A stretch of DNA of 64,000 nt, taken from contig NZ_FNHS01000021.1 in assembly GCF_900103445.1 (NCBI RefSeq), forward strand, positions 1 through 64,000. The letters are read 5' to 3'. Origin of the DNA: Methylobacterium phyllostachyos (GTDB taxonomy: Bacteria; Pseudomonadota; Alphaproteobacteria; Rhizobiales; Beijerinckiaceae). Made by a program: the position numbers and the translations under genes. Each line of letters opens with the position of its first letter. Within the stretch, counting starts at the first letter, position 1. Below the pieces are notes generated by a model. The model was not told where the DNA came from and did not search any database. It saw only the letters and a program-made list of their open reading frames with translations. Positions 1-8,301 of the stretch are shown here, in pieces.

Positions 1-722
1 GACACCACCGTGGTCAGCGGCACGGTGGCGGTCACCGGCCCGCGCGAGAGCCGCACGAAGGTCTCCGAGACCGGCGAGCGGTTGCCGCCGGCGGCCGCGA
101 TGACGTCGAGGATGCGGTCGCCGTGGCCCGAGAGCGGCAGCCGGGCGCCGGCCGCACCCTCGCCGGTGACGGTCACCGCCTGGCTGATCGGGCGGGTGAC
201 CGAGACCAGCACCTGCGGCTGGATGGCTTTGCCGGCGAGTTCGTTCTCGATCAGCGCCTGGACGTCCTGGGGCCGGCGTCCGGCGACCTTGATGCGGCCG
301 GCATAGGGCACCGAGATGGCGCCGTCGCGCCCGACCGGCTGCTCGGGGATGAGGGCGGACTTGGATCCGGCCGAGAAGCGGTCGGCGACGAGCGGCCCGG
401 AGAACAGGCCGCCGGACCCGGCTTCCCAGATCGAGACCGAGACCATGTCGCCGATGCCGATGACCGGCTCGGCCGAGGGGCGGTGATCGCCGAAGGAGGC
501 GAGCAGGCTGTCGAGCGGGCGGCCGCGCAGGGCCTCGATGACCGCGGGGGTGACGTCGATGATCTCGTAGCGCGCCAGCAGGCCGCCATCCGCGGTGGCC
601 ACCTCCGAGCCCGCCTGGATCGCGCTCGCCGTCGGCCCCGCCGCAGGCAGGTACGTGCAGCCCGACATCGCCGTGACGGCGAGCAGGACGAGGGGAAGTG
701 TTCGCATCCAGATGTTGCCCAT
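1..722 (-). CDS. Wza/GumB-type polysaccharide export lipoprotein (C-terminus beyond window)
   Basis: Translating the minus strand from the ATG at 722 gives an uninterrupted frame to the left edge, so only the first 240 or so residues are present. The N-terminus is a lipoprotein signal peptide (MRTLPLVLLAVTAMSGC from a second in-frame ATG at 707, with the lipidated Cys in a lipobox-like SGC). The body carries the polysaccharide-export pattern: 'IGIGDMVSVSIWEAG', 'SVPYAGRIKVAGRRP', then a SLBB-like stretch 'VTVTGEGAAGARLPLSGHGDRI' read over its first part. Such proteins form the outer-membrane channel for capsule or exopolysaccharide export. No partner genes are visible because the locus continues to the left. 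Either ATG could be the start; the 707 site gives the more typical signal peptide. Confidence 0.82.
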   Translation of the reverse strand, partial: MGNIWMRTLPLVLLAVTAMSGCTYLPAAGPTASAIQAGSEVATADGGLLARYEIIDVTPAVIEALRGRPLDSLLASFGDHRPSAEPVIGIGDMVSVSIWEAGSGGLFSGPLVADRFSAGSKSALIPEQPVGRDGAISVPYAGRIKVAGRRPQDVQALIENELAGKAIQPQVLVSVTRPISQAVTVTGEGAAGARLPLSGHGDRILDVIAAAGGNRSPVSETFVRLSRGPVTATVPLTTVV

Positions 723-1003
723 CGGTAGTGCAGAGCCCGTGCCTAGCCCATGGCGGCCCGGGTGTCCGTAGCGGGTGGGCCACACTCCGCACGGGACGGC
801 CAAGGTTGCCATTTCATCCTCGCTAAGCACAGCTTTTTCGAGGCGGGCAACAGGGATTGACCAAGCCGTTCTAGCGGCGGCAGCCCATGGCGGCATCGGC
901 ACGGAGAGACGTGAGGTATCAGGATGAGGGCGCGCATGGGACGGCTGGCGCTTGGCGCCCGGCCCTGTCTCGCCACGCGATTGTGCGACGCGATCGGGTT
1001 CGG

Positions 1004-1252
1004 CTAGTCGGACTGACTGACCGCGGTGCTGATCTGGTTGTACACCCCACCCATCCGGTTGACGTAGAGCCGGATGCTTCCGGCTGCGACCAGGAAGATG
1101 AGGGAGCCGATCAGCGCATACTCGATCGCCGTCGAGCCGCGCTCGTCGCGCGCGAACCGCGCCGTTGCGGCGGCTACCGGGTTCAGCAGGCCTGCAGGGC
1201 CTCCGAATCGAGCGTCACTTGTCCCCGCCCCGCCGCAGCTCGGCTCATGCAT
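1004..1252 (-). CDS. Flp/Fap-type pilin (type IVb)
   Basis: An 82-residue protein with the Flp prepilin hallmark 'RFARDERGSTAIEYALIG' followed by a single hydrophobic helix (LIGSLIFLVAAGSIRLYV). The prepilin peptidase would cut after the Gly in 'ERG|STAIEY', leaving a mature pilin of about 45 residues with the conserved Glu five residues into the helix. The leader ahead of the cut is longer than usual (about 39 residues), so the true start may lie downstream, but no better start codon with a ribosome site is evident. It is likely the major subunit, or one of several, for the Tad machine encoded at 21982-29940, although it stands alone here. Confidence 0.82.
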   Translation of the reverse strand: MHEPSCGGAGTSDARFGGPAGLLNPVAAATARFARDERGSTAIEYALIGSLIFLVAAGSIRLYVNRMGGVYNQISTAVSQSD

Positions 1253-1316
1253 GGTCGAAACAACCTCTCACCGCGCTCCGCCCGCCTCGGGGCAACGCGG
1301 CTGATCATTGCTTTTA

Positions 1317-1330
1317 AATGGCCGGCCATT
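1317..1330. promoter_or_regulatory. 14-bp perfect palindrome upstream of pilin gene
   Basis: AATGGCCGGCCATT is a perfect palindrome in the 180-nt gap between the pilin and the DUF3072 gene, about 65 nt upstream of the pilin start. The gap is locally AT-richer than its surroundings. A regulator site is possible, but nothing else supports it. Confidence 0.25.
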
Positions 1331-1432
1331 GCCGGGGCATTAATGAATTTTTCGAAACGGAAGGACTTCGGCGCTTTTGTGCCAAATATACTGGAAGCGG
1401 GTGCGCCCGACGATCGGGCGCACCCCGGCCCG

Positions 1433-1708
1433 TCAGGCGTGACCCGCCTTGTGGCGGAGATCATCGATCCGCTTCGACGCCTCGGCCTTATCGAGGTCGG
1501 GATCGAACGCCTCGGGCTCCTTGGCCTCCTCCGTCAGCGTCTTGAGATAGGATGCCTGAGCCCCGGTCATCGGCTCGCCACCGGTGGTCCACTGATCCGG
1601 GTCCTTGATCTGGTTCGAGACATCCTTGGGGTCGGTCTTCGGATTCGCTTCGGAGGCCTCGGGCTTCTGATCGGACTTCGTCGGGGTCTTGGCGGTCGAC
1701 TGGGCCAT
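1433..1708 (-). CDS. DUF3072 domain protein
   Basis: A 91-residue, highly charged cytoplasmic protein starting MAQSTAKTPTKSDQKPEAS. A disordered Lys/Glu/Pro N-terminus leads into the DUF3072 core 'DPDQWTTGGEPMTGAQASYL' and a charged helix ending KAEASKRIDDLRHKAGHA. The start at 1708 is chosen because AGGAA lies about 10 nt upstream and the extended reading frame has no family-like sequence. The molecular function of this family is unknown. It is transcribed alone between the pilin and the divergent gluconokinase. Confidence 0.8.
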   Translation of the reverse strand: MAQSTAKTPTKSDQKPEASEANPKTDPKDVSNQIKDPDQWTTGGEPMTGAQASYLKTLTEEAKEPEAFDPDLDKAEASKRIDDLRHKAGHA

Positions 1709-1882
1709 GGGCTTTGTGTTCCTGAAATGTTCCGTCGTCACGGGGATAAACGCGCGGTCCGGCGGGCGGTTCCGACGGCGCACCGGTCCGCGCGGCGTTG
1801 TCCCCGGCCTTTCCTTCGCGGCCCGCGATCCTATTGATGACACCCGGCGCGGCTGGCGTCTCGGAGCGGCGGGGTCGGGACC

Positions 1883-2449
1883 ATGTCACAGGGAACCGCA
1901 GCGCGGCGGACCGGACCGGTGACCGGAGCCGCGCAGGTGCTCGTCGTCATGGGTGTCTCGGGGTCTGGCAAGAGCACCGTCGCGGCGCTGATCGCCGAGC
2001 GGCTCGGCTGGATGTTCGTCGATGGCGACAGCTTCCACAGCGCGGAGCATGTGGCGATGATGCATGCGGGCCACGCCCTCGACGATTCGGACCGCGCGCC
2101 GTGGCTCGCGCGGATCGCGGTCTGGATCCAGCACAGGTTGGAGGCCGGGGAGTCCGGGGTGGTGGTGTGCTCGGCCCTGCGCCGGACCTACCGGGATATC
2201 CTGACCCATGGCAGCCGGCGGGTGAGGCTCGTCTATCTCGAAGGGGACAAGGCGACCATCGCGGCGCGCCTCGCCGCGCGCCGCGGACATTTCATGTCGC
2301 CCCTTCTCCTGGACAGCCAGTTCGCCACCCTGGAAGCGCCGGGCCCTGATGAGCACCCGATCGTCGTAGGGATCACCGACCCGCCCGAGGCGATAGCCGA
2401 GCGCGTCGTGGTCGAGCTTGGGGCGGATAGGAGCGGAGCGAGCCGATGA
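1883..2449 (+). CDS. gntK: gluconokinase
   Basis: Phosphorylates D-gluconate to 6-phosphogluconate with ATP, feeding the pentose phosphate or Entner-Doudoroff pathways in the cytoplasm. The 188-residue length fits the GntK/thermoresistant family. A P-loop GVSGSGKS is at residues 24-31, followed by the substrate-binding run 'FVDGDSFHSAEHVAMMHAG' and, near the middle, 'VVVCSALRRTYRDIL' and 'RRGHFMSPLLLDSQFATLE', all diagnostic of gluconokinase. The stop overlaps the next gene's ATG (ATGA), so the two are co-translated. No gluconate transporter is adjacent. Confidence 0.93.
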   Translation: MSQGTAARRTGPVTGAAQVLVVMGVSGSGKSTVAALIAERLGWMFVDGDSFHSAEHVAMMHAGHALDDSDRAPWLARIAVWIQHRLEAGESGVVVCSALRRTYRDILTHGSRRVRLVYLEGDKATIAARLAARRGHFMSPLLLDSQFATLEAPGPDEHPIVVGITDPPEAIAERVVVELGADRSGASR

Positions 2450-3366
2450 CAGCGGACCCCAGAACGCGCCCCGCCGGCGTGGATGCCGGCTCGCCGCAAG
2501 GGAGCGCGTCACGACAAACACGTGGATCCAAGCCCGATCGCAACCTGAACGAGCATGGTTCCAAGGCTTGGGACATCGCCCTGGTGATCTCGGACGTCGA
2601 CGGTACCCTCGTGACCGGTGACAAGCGCCTGACCGCCGCCACGGTCGCGGCCGTGGGCCGGCTGCGGGCTGCCGGGATCGGCTTCAGCATCGCCTCGGCC
2701 CGGCCGCCGGTGGGGCTGCGCGGCCTCGTCGCCCAACTCGGCCTCGACCTGCCGATGGGGGCGTTCAACGGCGCCAGCGTGGTCCGGCCCGACCTCTCGA
2801 CCCTCGAGGAGCGAACGATCCCCGAGCCGGCTGCCCGTGAGGCCCTCGATCGGCTGCTTGCCGAGGGGCTCGACGTCTGGGTGTTCGCGAACGGGGCGTG
2901 GTACCTGCGCGACCCGAAGGGGCCCTACACCGACCTCGAGCGCCGCACGATCGGCGCGGAGCCCGAGGTGGTGGCCGACCTCGGCACACTCATGGGCGCC
3001 GCGGGCAAGATCGTCGGGGTCAGCCGCGACCACGCCCATCTGGCGGCCTGCGAGACGCGGATCGGGGCGGCCCTGGCCGACCGGGCCACGATCCACCGCT
3101 CGCAGGCCTATTATCTCGACGTCACCCCACCCCATCTCGACAAGGGCCAATTCGTCGCCTGGATGAGCGCGCATCTGGGCATTGCGCCCGAGCGGATCGC
3201 GACCTTCGGAGATGCCGGCAACGATTGCCCGATGTTCGCCCGGAGCGGCTTCTCGGTGGCGATGGGCAATGCCGATGACGCCGTGAAGGCGGTGGCGCGC
3301 GCCGTCACCGACAGCAACGAGGCGGACGGTTTCGCCCACGGCGTCGACCGCTTCATCCTGCCTTGA
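2446..3366 (+). CDS. HAD superfamily hydrolase, Cof/IIB type
   Basis: A 306-residue Cof-type HAD phosphatase. Motif I is 'VISDVDGTLV' with the nucleophile and acid Asp at about residues 50 and 52. Motif II is the 'SIASARPP' stretch, the cap domain spans the middle, and motif IV is 'ATFGDAGNDCPMF' followed by 'VAMGNADDAVKAVA'. The first 40 residues are low-complexity and may not belong to the fold. The ATG at 2446 overlaps the gntK stop, which supports coupled expression. The substrate is probably a sugar phosphate given the neighbour, but the sequence cannot fix it. Confidence 0.85.
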   Translation: MTADPRTRPAGVDAGSPQGSASRQTRGSKPDRNLNEHGSKAWDIALVISDVDGTLVTGDKRLTAATVAAVGRLRAAGIGFSIASARPPVGLRGLVAQLGLDLPMGAFNGASVVRPDLSTLEERTIPEPAAREALDRLLAEGLDVWVFANGAWYLRDPKGPYTDLERRTIGAEPEVVADLGTLMGAAGKIVGVSRDHAHLAACETRIGAALADRATIHRSQAYYLDVTPPHLDKGQFVAWMSAHLGIAPERIATFGDAGNDCPMFARSGFSVAMGNADDAVKAVARAVTDSNEADGFAHGVDRFILP

Positions 3367-3543
3367 TCTCACGCGCGACGCTGCGCCGCTTGCCCTGCCC
3401 GCGCGACCGATTCTGATCTGTGTCCGACGAGGCACAACGAGCGTCCGCGCCACCTCCGCCCACAGCTTGCCGAAGCAGGGCCGTTTTCCGGCCTCATTTC
3501 CCCGCGACCTAGCTTGACCACAGAAACAGCACCGGGTCTCGGA

Positions 3544-4476
3544 ATGCATCGCCTTCTCCTGGCTGCCGCCCTCGCGGTCGTGCCCGCTGCCGCCTTCGGG
3601 CAGGCGGCACACGACAACATCGACGCGTTGATCGAGCAGCAGGCCAAGGCGAACGGCGTTCCGGCGAGCTTCGTGCACGCGGTGGTCAAGCGCGAGAGCA
3701 ACTACAATCCGCACGCCAAGGGCGGCAGCGCGCTGGGCCTGATGCAGATCAAGCACGCGACGGCGCGCAGCCTCGGCTATACCGGCGACGCCGCGGGGCT
3801 CCTCGATCCGGCCACCAACCTCCGCTACGGCGTGGCCTATCTGGCGGGTGCCTACCGCACCGCCCAGGGCAACCTGAGCCAAGCCTACCACTACTACAAC
3901 CGCGGCTATTATTACGCCGCCAAGCGCCAGGGCGTCTCCACCGAGGTCGCCTCGGTGGTGGCCCCCGTGGCCGCCTCGGCGAGCGCGCTCGCGAGCCTGT
4001 TCGGCGGCGGCGCGGCGGATGCCGGGAACTCCGCCACCCCGGCCCTGGCCTATGCCCCCACCACCGCCGCGGTCGCGGTGCCGACCGAGACGGTGGAGGT
4101 GCCCCTGCCCCCACGCCGCCCGGACGCCCTGGCCGGCATGGTCCAGCTCGCGAGCCTGTCGGTCGAACCGGCCGCCGCGGCGGCGGACCCGGCGGCACAG
4201 GTGCAGACCGTGGAGGTGCCGCTGCCGCCGCGCCGCCCGGCCGGACTCGCCGCCGCCCCCACCGAGCTTGCGGAGCTGCGCCTCTCGTCCCAGTCCGAGA
4301 CCGCGGCCGCGCCGACCCCGATGACGCCCGCCGCCGCGTCGCTCCCCGTCACTGAGGCGGTCGAGGTGCCGCTGCCGCCGCGCCGCCCCAACGTCCAGAA
4401 GCTGGCCGCGGCCGGTCCGCGGCGCGCGTCGACCGGCGCAGCCATCCAAGAGGCCGTCGCCCTGCCGGTCGAGTAG
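3544..4476 (+). CDS. lytic transglycosylase (SLT domain) with proline-rich repeats
   Basis: A secreted murein-cleaving enzyme. The ATG at 3544 begins a clean signal peptide (MHRLLLAAALAVVPAAAFGQ); a TTG ten codons earlier is a weaker start. The SLT domain spans about residues 25-130 with the catalytic Glu at 51 in 'VVKRESNYNP', the 'GLMQI' motif at 65-69, the 'YGVAYLAG' motif and 'HYYNRG'. The C-terminal half is a low-complexity Ala/Pro linker holding three copies of VEVPLPPRRP (encoded from about 4093, 4210 and 4360). These may act as spacer or wall-binding elements. The product is about 310 residues and stands alone. Confidence 0.88.
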   Translation: MHRLLLAAALAVVPAAAFGQAAHDNIDALIEQQAKANGVPASFVHAVVKRESNYNPHAKGGSALGLMQIKHATARSLGYTGDAAGLLDPATNLRYGVAYLAGAYRTAQGNLSQAYHYYNRGYYYAAKRQGVSTEVASVVAPVAASASALASLFGGGAADAGNSATPALAYAPTTAAVAVPTETVEVPLPPRRPDALAGMVQLASLSVEPAAAAADPAAQVQTVEVPLPPRRPAGLAAAPTELAELRLSSQSETAAAPTPMTPAAASLPVTEAVEVPLPPRRPNVQKLAAAGPRRASTGAAIQEAVALPVE

Positions 4477-4810
4477 CGCCGCCGCTCGAACCGGCACGCT
4501 CCCGCATCGAGGCGCCGATATCGCCGTCTGCCCACACAAGGATCATGCTCAAGCCTTGACCATCGAGGCGATCCGCAACACATAGGCTGCACGCCAGCAG
4601 CGTGGTTGGGCCGGCGCGGCACAGACCGTCGGCCGGTCGCAGCGGCCGGACACGGGCGGCGCAATACAGATCTCTGGGCAGGATACGCGGGTCTTCGCGC
4701 GCACGGTCGGGCCGTCATCGTCCGAACCGCCGGGCGCGACCGATCTCGAAGCGGCTGACAGGCAGGGCACGGACTCTGCTTTCGAGCTGGTTAGGAAAGC
4801 GAATTGCGCC
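4477..4810. other. 334-nt intergenic region, nothing convincing
   Basis: Lies between the lytic transglycosylase and the HTH/shikimate-kinase regulator. No frame here has family-like sequence, and no strong hairpin with a T-run was seen. The promoter of the downstream regulator should be in its right part. Confidence 0.5.
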
Positions 4811-5695
4811 ATGACCGGCGTGGTGGAACAGGAATCACTCTTTCTCACGGACCTCGGGCGCCGCGTTCGGCACGCGCGCACCGTGCGCGGTCTGTCGCGC
4901 AAGGTCCTGTCGCAGACGTCCGGCCTCTCCGAGCGCTACATCGCGCAGCTGGAGGGCGGCCAGGGCAACGTCTCGATCATCCTGCTGCGGCGGGTGGCAA
5001 ATGCCATGGGCGTGCGGCTCGACGACCTGATTACGGGCAACGACGCACAGCCGGACTGGCCTCTGATCCGCGATCTTCTCGGTCAAGCGAGCCCGGCCCA
5101 GGTCGCCGCCGCCAAGCAGGCGCTCTCCGGCGGCAGCCGGCCCGAGGCGGGCGACCGGCCGCGGGTGGCCCTGATCGGCCTGCGCGGCGCCGGCAAGTCG
5201 ACGCTCGGCAAGCTCGCGGCCGAGCGGCTCGGCTGGACTTTCGTGGAACTCAACGCCGAGATCGAGCGGGAGAACGCGCTCTCCGTGCAGGAGATCTTCG
5301 CGATCTACGGCCAGGAGGGCTACCGGCGGCTGGAGCAGCAGGCGCTGCGCCGCCTCACCGAACATCCCGGACCGCTGATCCTGGCGACCAGCGGCGGCAT
5401 CGTGGCCGAGCCCCTGACCTTCGACCTGCTGCTTCAGGCCTTCTACACGATCTGGCTGCGCGCCCGGCCTGAGGAGCACATGAGCCGCGTGCGCGAGCAA
5501 GGCCACCTCGCCACCACGGGCGACCACGCCTCGGCGATGCAGGAACTGCGCGCCGTGCTGGCCAGCCGGGAGCCGCTCTATGCCCGCGCACCCGCCACGG
5601 TGGACACCTCCAACATCCCGGTCCAGACGATGCTCGACCGCCTGACCGCAGCCATCGAGGCGCGGTTCGGCCATGCGGTGTCGCCGGTCGCGTAA
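4811..5695 (+). CDS. BoxR-type regulator: XRE HTH fused to a shikimate-kinase-like domain
   Basis: A 294-residue protein. Residues 12-80 form an XRE-type helix-turn-helix ('LGRRVRHARTVRGLSRKVL', 'SGLSERYIAQLEGGQGNVS'). Residues about 118-290 match the shikimate kinase fold: P-loop GLRGAGKST, 'FVELNAEIERE' where true kinases carry Asp residues, 'IYGQEGYRRLE', and 'ATSGGIV'. This architecture is that of BoxR/BzdR, repressors of aerobic or anaerobic benzoyl-CoA degradation in which the kinase-like part binds the CoA ligand. The start is the ATG at 4811; the window shows no benzoyl-CoA genes next to it, so the effector and targets are unknown here. It is not a biosynthetic aroK. Confidence 0.88.
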   Translation: MTGVVEQESLFLTDLGRRVRHARTVRGLSRKVLSQTSGLSERYIAQLEGGQGNVSIILLRRVANAMGVRLDDLITGNDAQPDWPLIRDLLGQASPAQVAAAKQALSGGSRPEAGDRPRVALIGLRGAGKSTLGKLAAERLGWTFVELNAEIERENALSVQEIFAIYGQEGYRRLEQQALRRLTEHPGPLILATSGGIVAEPLTFDLLLQAFYTIWLRARPEEHMSRVREQGHLATTGDHASAMQELRAVLASREPLYARAPATVDTSNIPVQTMLDRLTAAIEARFGHAVSPVA

Positions 5696-5782
5696 CCGGG
5701 TGACAGCCATGCTGGCGACGCAGCCTCCGGACCGCTCCGGCCCTTGATCGCCGCACTGCGGCGCACCACGCTAGGGCGCGTC

Positions 5783-5905
5783 GTCGAAGGTCCTGGTTTC
5801 AAAAGGTTGAACCCTTTTGCGGGTGCAGGGCGCAACCCTGCCGTTGGGCTTCGCCCATTGTCAGGGCCCCGCCCCGACACTCCGCCAAAGGGATGATCCC
5901 TTTGG
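5783..5905. repeat. intergenic palindromic repeat, copy A
   Basis: Contains the hairpin CAAAAGG-n-CCTTTTG, then GCGGGTGCAGGGC and, further on, a second palindrome CCAAAGGGATGATCCCTTTGG. A related block with the same opening (TCGAAGGTCC...CAAAAGG...CCTTTTGCGGGTGCAGGGC) occurs at 32044-32150, so this is a dispersed repeat family. It sits between the BoxR-like gene and cysE. Confidence 0.6.
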
Positions 5906-5973
5906 AACCCCGTGACCGGAGATCGGGCGGTGATTTGCCACCCGGGAACCCGCTCTTATTTGGAGACTCGGAC

Positions 5974-6825
5974 ATGAGCGCCAGTCCTGTCCGCAACGCG
6001 GAGCCCCGCGACCTTGCGCTCGTCGATCCGGTCTGGTCGCGGCTGCGTGCTGAAGCCGAGGATCTGCTGCGAACCGAGCCGCAGCTCGCCTCCTTCATCG
6101 TGGCGACAGTCCTGAACCACACCACCCTCGAAGGGGCTGTCGCGCACCGGGTCGCAGCCCGTCTCGGGCATCCGTCGCTGCCGGCCGAGCTCATCGCCCA
6201 CGCTTTCTACGAGGCGATCGCGGAGGATCCCACCATCGGGCAGGCGTTCCGGGCCGATATCGGCGCGGTGATCGACCGCGATCCCGCGACGCTCCGGGCC
6301 CTCGAACCCGTCCTCTACTTCAAGGGCTTCCACGCGCTGCAGGCCTACCGCCTCGCCCACCACGTCTGGAATCGCGGCCGGCGCGACCTCGCCCTCTACC
6401 TCCAGAGCCGCGTCTCGGAGGTGTTCCAGTGCGACATCCACCCGGCCGCGCGGATCGGACGGGGCGTGTTCCTCGATCACGCCACCGGGCTCGTGGTCGG
6501 CTCGACCGCCGTGATCGAGGACGACGTTTCCATCCTGCACGCCGTGACGCTCGGCGGCACCGGTAAGCAGCGGGGCGACCGGCATCCCAAGATCCGCCGC
6601 GGCGTGATGATCGGCGCCGGCGCCAAGATCCTGGGCAACATCGAGGTCGGGGCCTGCGCCCGGGTCGCGGCGGGGTCGGTGGTGCTCCGGCCGGTGCCGC
6701 CCAACACCACGGTGGTGGGCGTGCCGGCCCGCGTCGTCGGCACTGCGGGCTGCGACGATCCGGCCCGGGCCATGGATCAACTCGTTGCGCTCGACCAGTT
6801 CATCCATCTGGGTGACGGGATCTGA
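5974..6825 (+). CDS. cysE: serine O-acetyltransferase
   Basis: Makes O-acetylserine from L-serine and acetyl-CoA, the first step of cysteine synthesis. The 283-residue protein has the N-terminal SATase helical domain (about 20-150, including 'FKGFHALQAYRLAHHVW' and 'SRVSEVFQCDIHPAARIG'), then a left-handed beta-helix of hexapeptide repeats with 'GVFLDHATGLVVGSTAVI', 'VTLGGTGKQRGDRHPKI' and 'VVGVPARVVG'. These include the active-site Asp/His pair of the family. The ATG at 5974 is preferred because GGAG lies about 10 nt upstream and the extended frame runs back into the repeat. The next gene is DUF3126, a common Rhizobiales neighbour of cysE. Confidence 0.94.
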   Translation: MSASPVRNAEPRDLALVDPVWSRLRAEAEDLLRTEPQLASFIVATVLNHTTLEGAVAHRVAARLGHPSLPAELIAHAFYEAIAEDPTIGQAFRADIGAVIDRDPATLRALEPVLYFKGFHALQAYRLAHHVWNRGRRDLALYLQSRVSEVFQCDIHPAARIGRGVFLDHATGLVVGSTAVIEDDVSILHAVTLGGTGKQRGDRHPKIRRGVMIGAGAKILGNIEVGACARVAAGSVVLRPVPPNTTVVGVPARVVGTAGCDDPARAMDQLVALDQFIHLGDGI

Positions 6826-6915
6826 ACCTGCGCTTGCCGCTCCGCCGCTGGCGTGGCAAGCCCCACCCCTATCAGACCACCCGCGGCGCCTGCGCCGCCA
6901 GGGAGATCCAACAGC

Positions 6916-7131
6916 GTGACCAAAGCCGAAACCGCAAAGCTCCAGGACTACCTGCGCCGCAAGTTCGCCAACAACAATATCCGCCTGACGGCGATGAAGA
7001 CCGGCGATTCCGCCGAGGTGTTCATCGGCGAAGAGTCGATCGGCGTGATCGCCGACGACAAGGAAGACGGTGACGATTCTTTCGTCTTCCGGATGGCGAT
7101 CCTCGACATCGACCTCGAAGAGGATGCCTGA
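6916..7131 (+). CDS. DUF3126 family protein
   Basis: A 71-residue soluble protein starting at GTG 6916 (VTKAETAKLQDYLRRKFANN), with GGGAG about 10 nt upstream; the extended frame is proline-rich leader and not part of the family. The conserved pattern 'GDSAEVFIGEESIGVIADD' and 'SFVFRMAILDIDL' identifies DUF3126, found throughout the Rhizobiales, often beside cysE. Function unknown. The acidic C-terminus and absence of membrane segments suggest a cytoplasmic protein. Confidence 0.87.
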   Translation: MTKAETAKLQDYLRRKFANNNIRLTAMKTGDSAEVFIGEESIGVIADDKEDGDDSFVFRMAILDIDLEEDA

Positions 7132-7254
7132 AACCCAGCCGCGCCGGTTCCCCCGGCGCTTGCCTGTGCATGGGTTAACGCTAACCGGCGGTACTGCTTA
7201 ACAGACAGTAAATGGCGTGACTAAGCTGCGCGAACCTGTACAGGAGCGCGAATA

Positions 7255-7584
7255 ATGGTCGTCACGCCTGCCGCCCTCGACTCGATCCGGACGCTGTGCC
7301 TCGGCCTCGCGCTCTCCGGTCTCATCGCCAGCGCCTTCGAACTGTTTGCGGCCCGGCGGGCGAGTTTCAGCCTGCTGGAGCGCGGCGGCCTGCCGGCGGT
7401 GGCCGCCCTGCCGATGCTGGCCTTCTCGGCGCCGTTCATCATCCTGCGCAACACCCTGCGGGGCCGCCGCCTCGAGGGGCGGCCAATGCCCTTCGTGATG
7501 CTGGCCACCGTCATCGCCTGTGGCTGGAGCCTGCTCTCGGGCCGGGTCGCCCTCGACCTCGCCGCGATGCTGGTCGGCGCCTGA
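7255..7584 (+). CDS. small membrane protein, function unknown (possibly DUF6949)
   Basis: A 109-residue protein with three likely membrane helices: about residues 11-30 (TLCLGLALSGLIASAFELF), 47-62 (VAALPMLAFSAPFIIL) and 79-108 (FVMLATVIACGW, then LDLAAMLVGA). AGGAGCGCG lies a few bases ahead of the ATG at 7255, so it is very probably translated. It resembles small conserved membrane proteins of Rhizobiales that I recall as DUF6949, but I cannot confirm this. It converges on the cysteine protease gene downstream. Confidence 0.68.
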   Translation: MVVTPAALDSIRTLCLGLALSGLIASAFELFAARRASFSLLERGGLPAVAALPMLAFSAPFIILRNTLRGRRLEGRPMPFVMLATVIACGWSLLSGRVALDLAAMLVGA

Positions 7585-7593
7585 GCGGCGGCC

Positions 7594-8301
7594 TCAAGGC
7601 TCGGCGGTCGCCACCTGGGCTGTCCCGTCCTTACCTTCCAAGGAGACCCAGGCCGCCCCGTCTTGGCCGGCACGCTTGATGAAGCTGTAGCCGGTGCGCC
7701 GCCAGGGACGAATCGCATCGGTCTTGTTGTCGAGGATGAAATCGCCGCGATCGGTGCGCACCGTCAGCACCGCGTGCCCCTCGTTGATCTCGTCGATCAC
7801 CACGGTCATCAGCAGGACACGCCGGGGCAAGCCACGCTCGACCAGCATCCGCCGCTTCAAAAGCTGGTAATCCTCACAATCGCCCGACCCGTCATCGGGG
7901 AAGTCCCACCGATCGACGACGCCCCAATGCGCTTGGTCGGTGATCGGCCGGATGCGGGCATTGACCCGGCGGTTGACGCTGAGCAGCGTTCGCCAGACCG
8001 CCACGGTGAGCGGGATCACGGTCGGCTCGGCGGTGTCGACCATGCATTCCGCGGGCATCCGCGCGCAGAAATCCGTCCACCCCGCGATAGCCCGCACGGC
8101 CCCTGTCGGCTCCTCCCGCGAGGCCTCGCCGGGCAGAACCAGCCGCGCATGGGCATGGGTCGTCGCGCCACTCAAGGCGAGGATCGTGCCGATCAGGGCG
8201 AAGCTCGCCGCCTGTCGCCCCCGGCGCGCCGCATCCCTCCAACCCCGCCAGTGCAGGGTACCGAACGTCTCACCCGTCAATCCGCCATCCGCGTGCCGCA
8301 T
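7594..8301 (-). CDS. transglutaminase-like cysteine peptidase (BTLCP), copy 1
   Basis: A periplasmic or exported papain-fold cysteine protease of the BTLCP family (relatives of LapG). A hydrophobic signal segment (SFALIGTILALSGATTHAHA) lies at about residues 33-52. The catalytic triad is visible: Cys in 'GDCEDYQLLKR', His in 'NEGHAVLTV', and Asp in 'ILDNKTDAIRPW'. The family motif 'SVNRRVNARI' precedes the Cys. The start at ATG 8301 gives a long N-region, so an internal start is possible. A paralog lies at 8884-9516 on the same strand. LapG-type enzymes cleave surface adhesins, but no LapD or adhesin gene is adjacent. Confidence 0.85.
   Translation of the reverse strand: MRHADGGLTGETFGTLHWRGWRDAARRGRQAASFALIGTILALSGATTHAHARLVLPGEASREEPTGAVRAIAGWTDFCARMPAECMVDTAEPTVIPLTVAVWRTLLSVNRRVNARIRPITDQAHWGVVDRWDFPDDGSGDCEDYQLLKRRMLVERGLPRRVLLMTVVIDEINEGHAVLTVRTDRGDFILDNKTDAIRPWRRTGYSFIKRAGQDGAAWVSLEGKDGTAQVATAEP

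Noticed and set aside
2509..4539. Very long open frame (676 codons) on the minus strand
   Set aside because: It is the antisense of the HAD and lytic transglycosylase genes; the translation is Gly/Arg/His-rich with no family motifs.
4811..5695. Calling the HTH/kinase fusion an aroK shikimate kinase
   Set aside because: It has an N-terminal XRE HTH and lacks the catalytic Asp pair; the BoxR type fits better.
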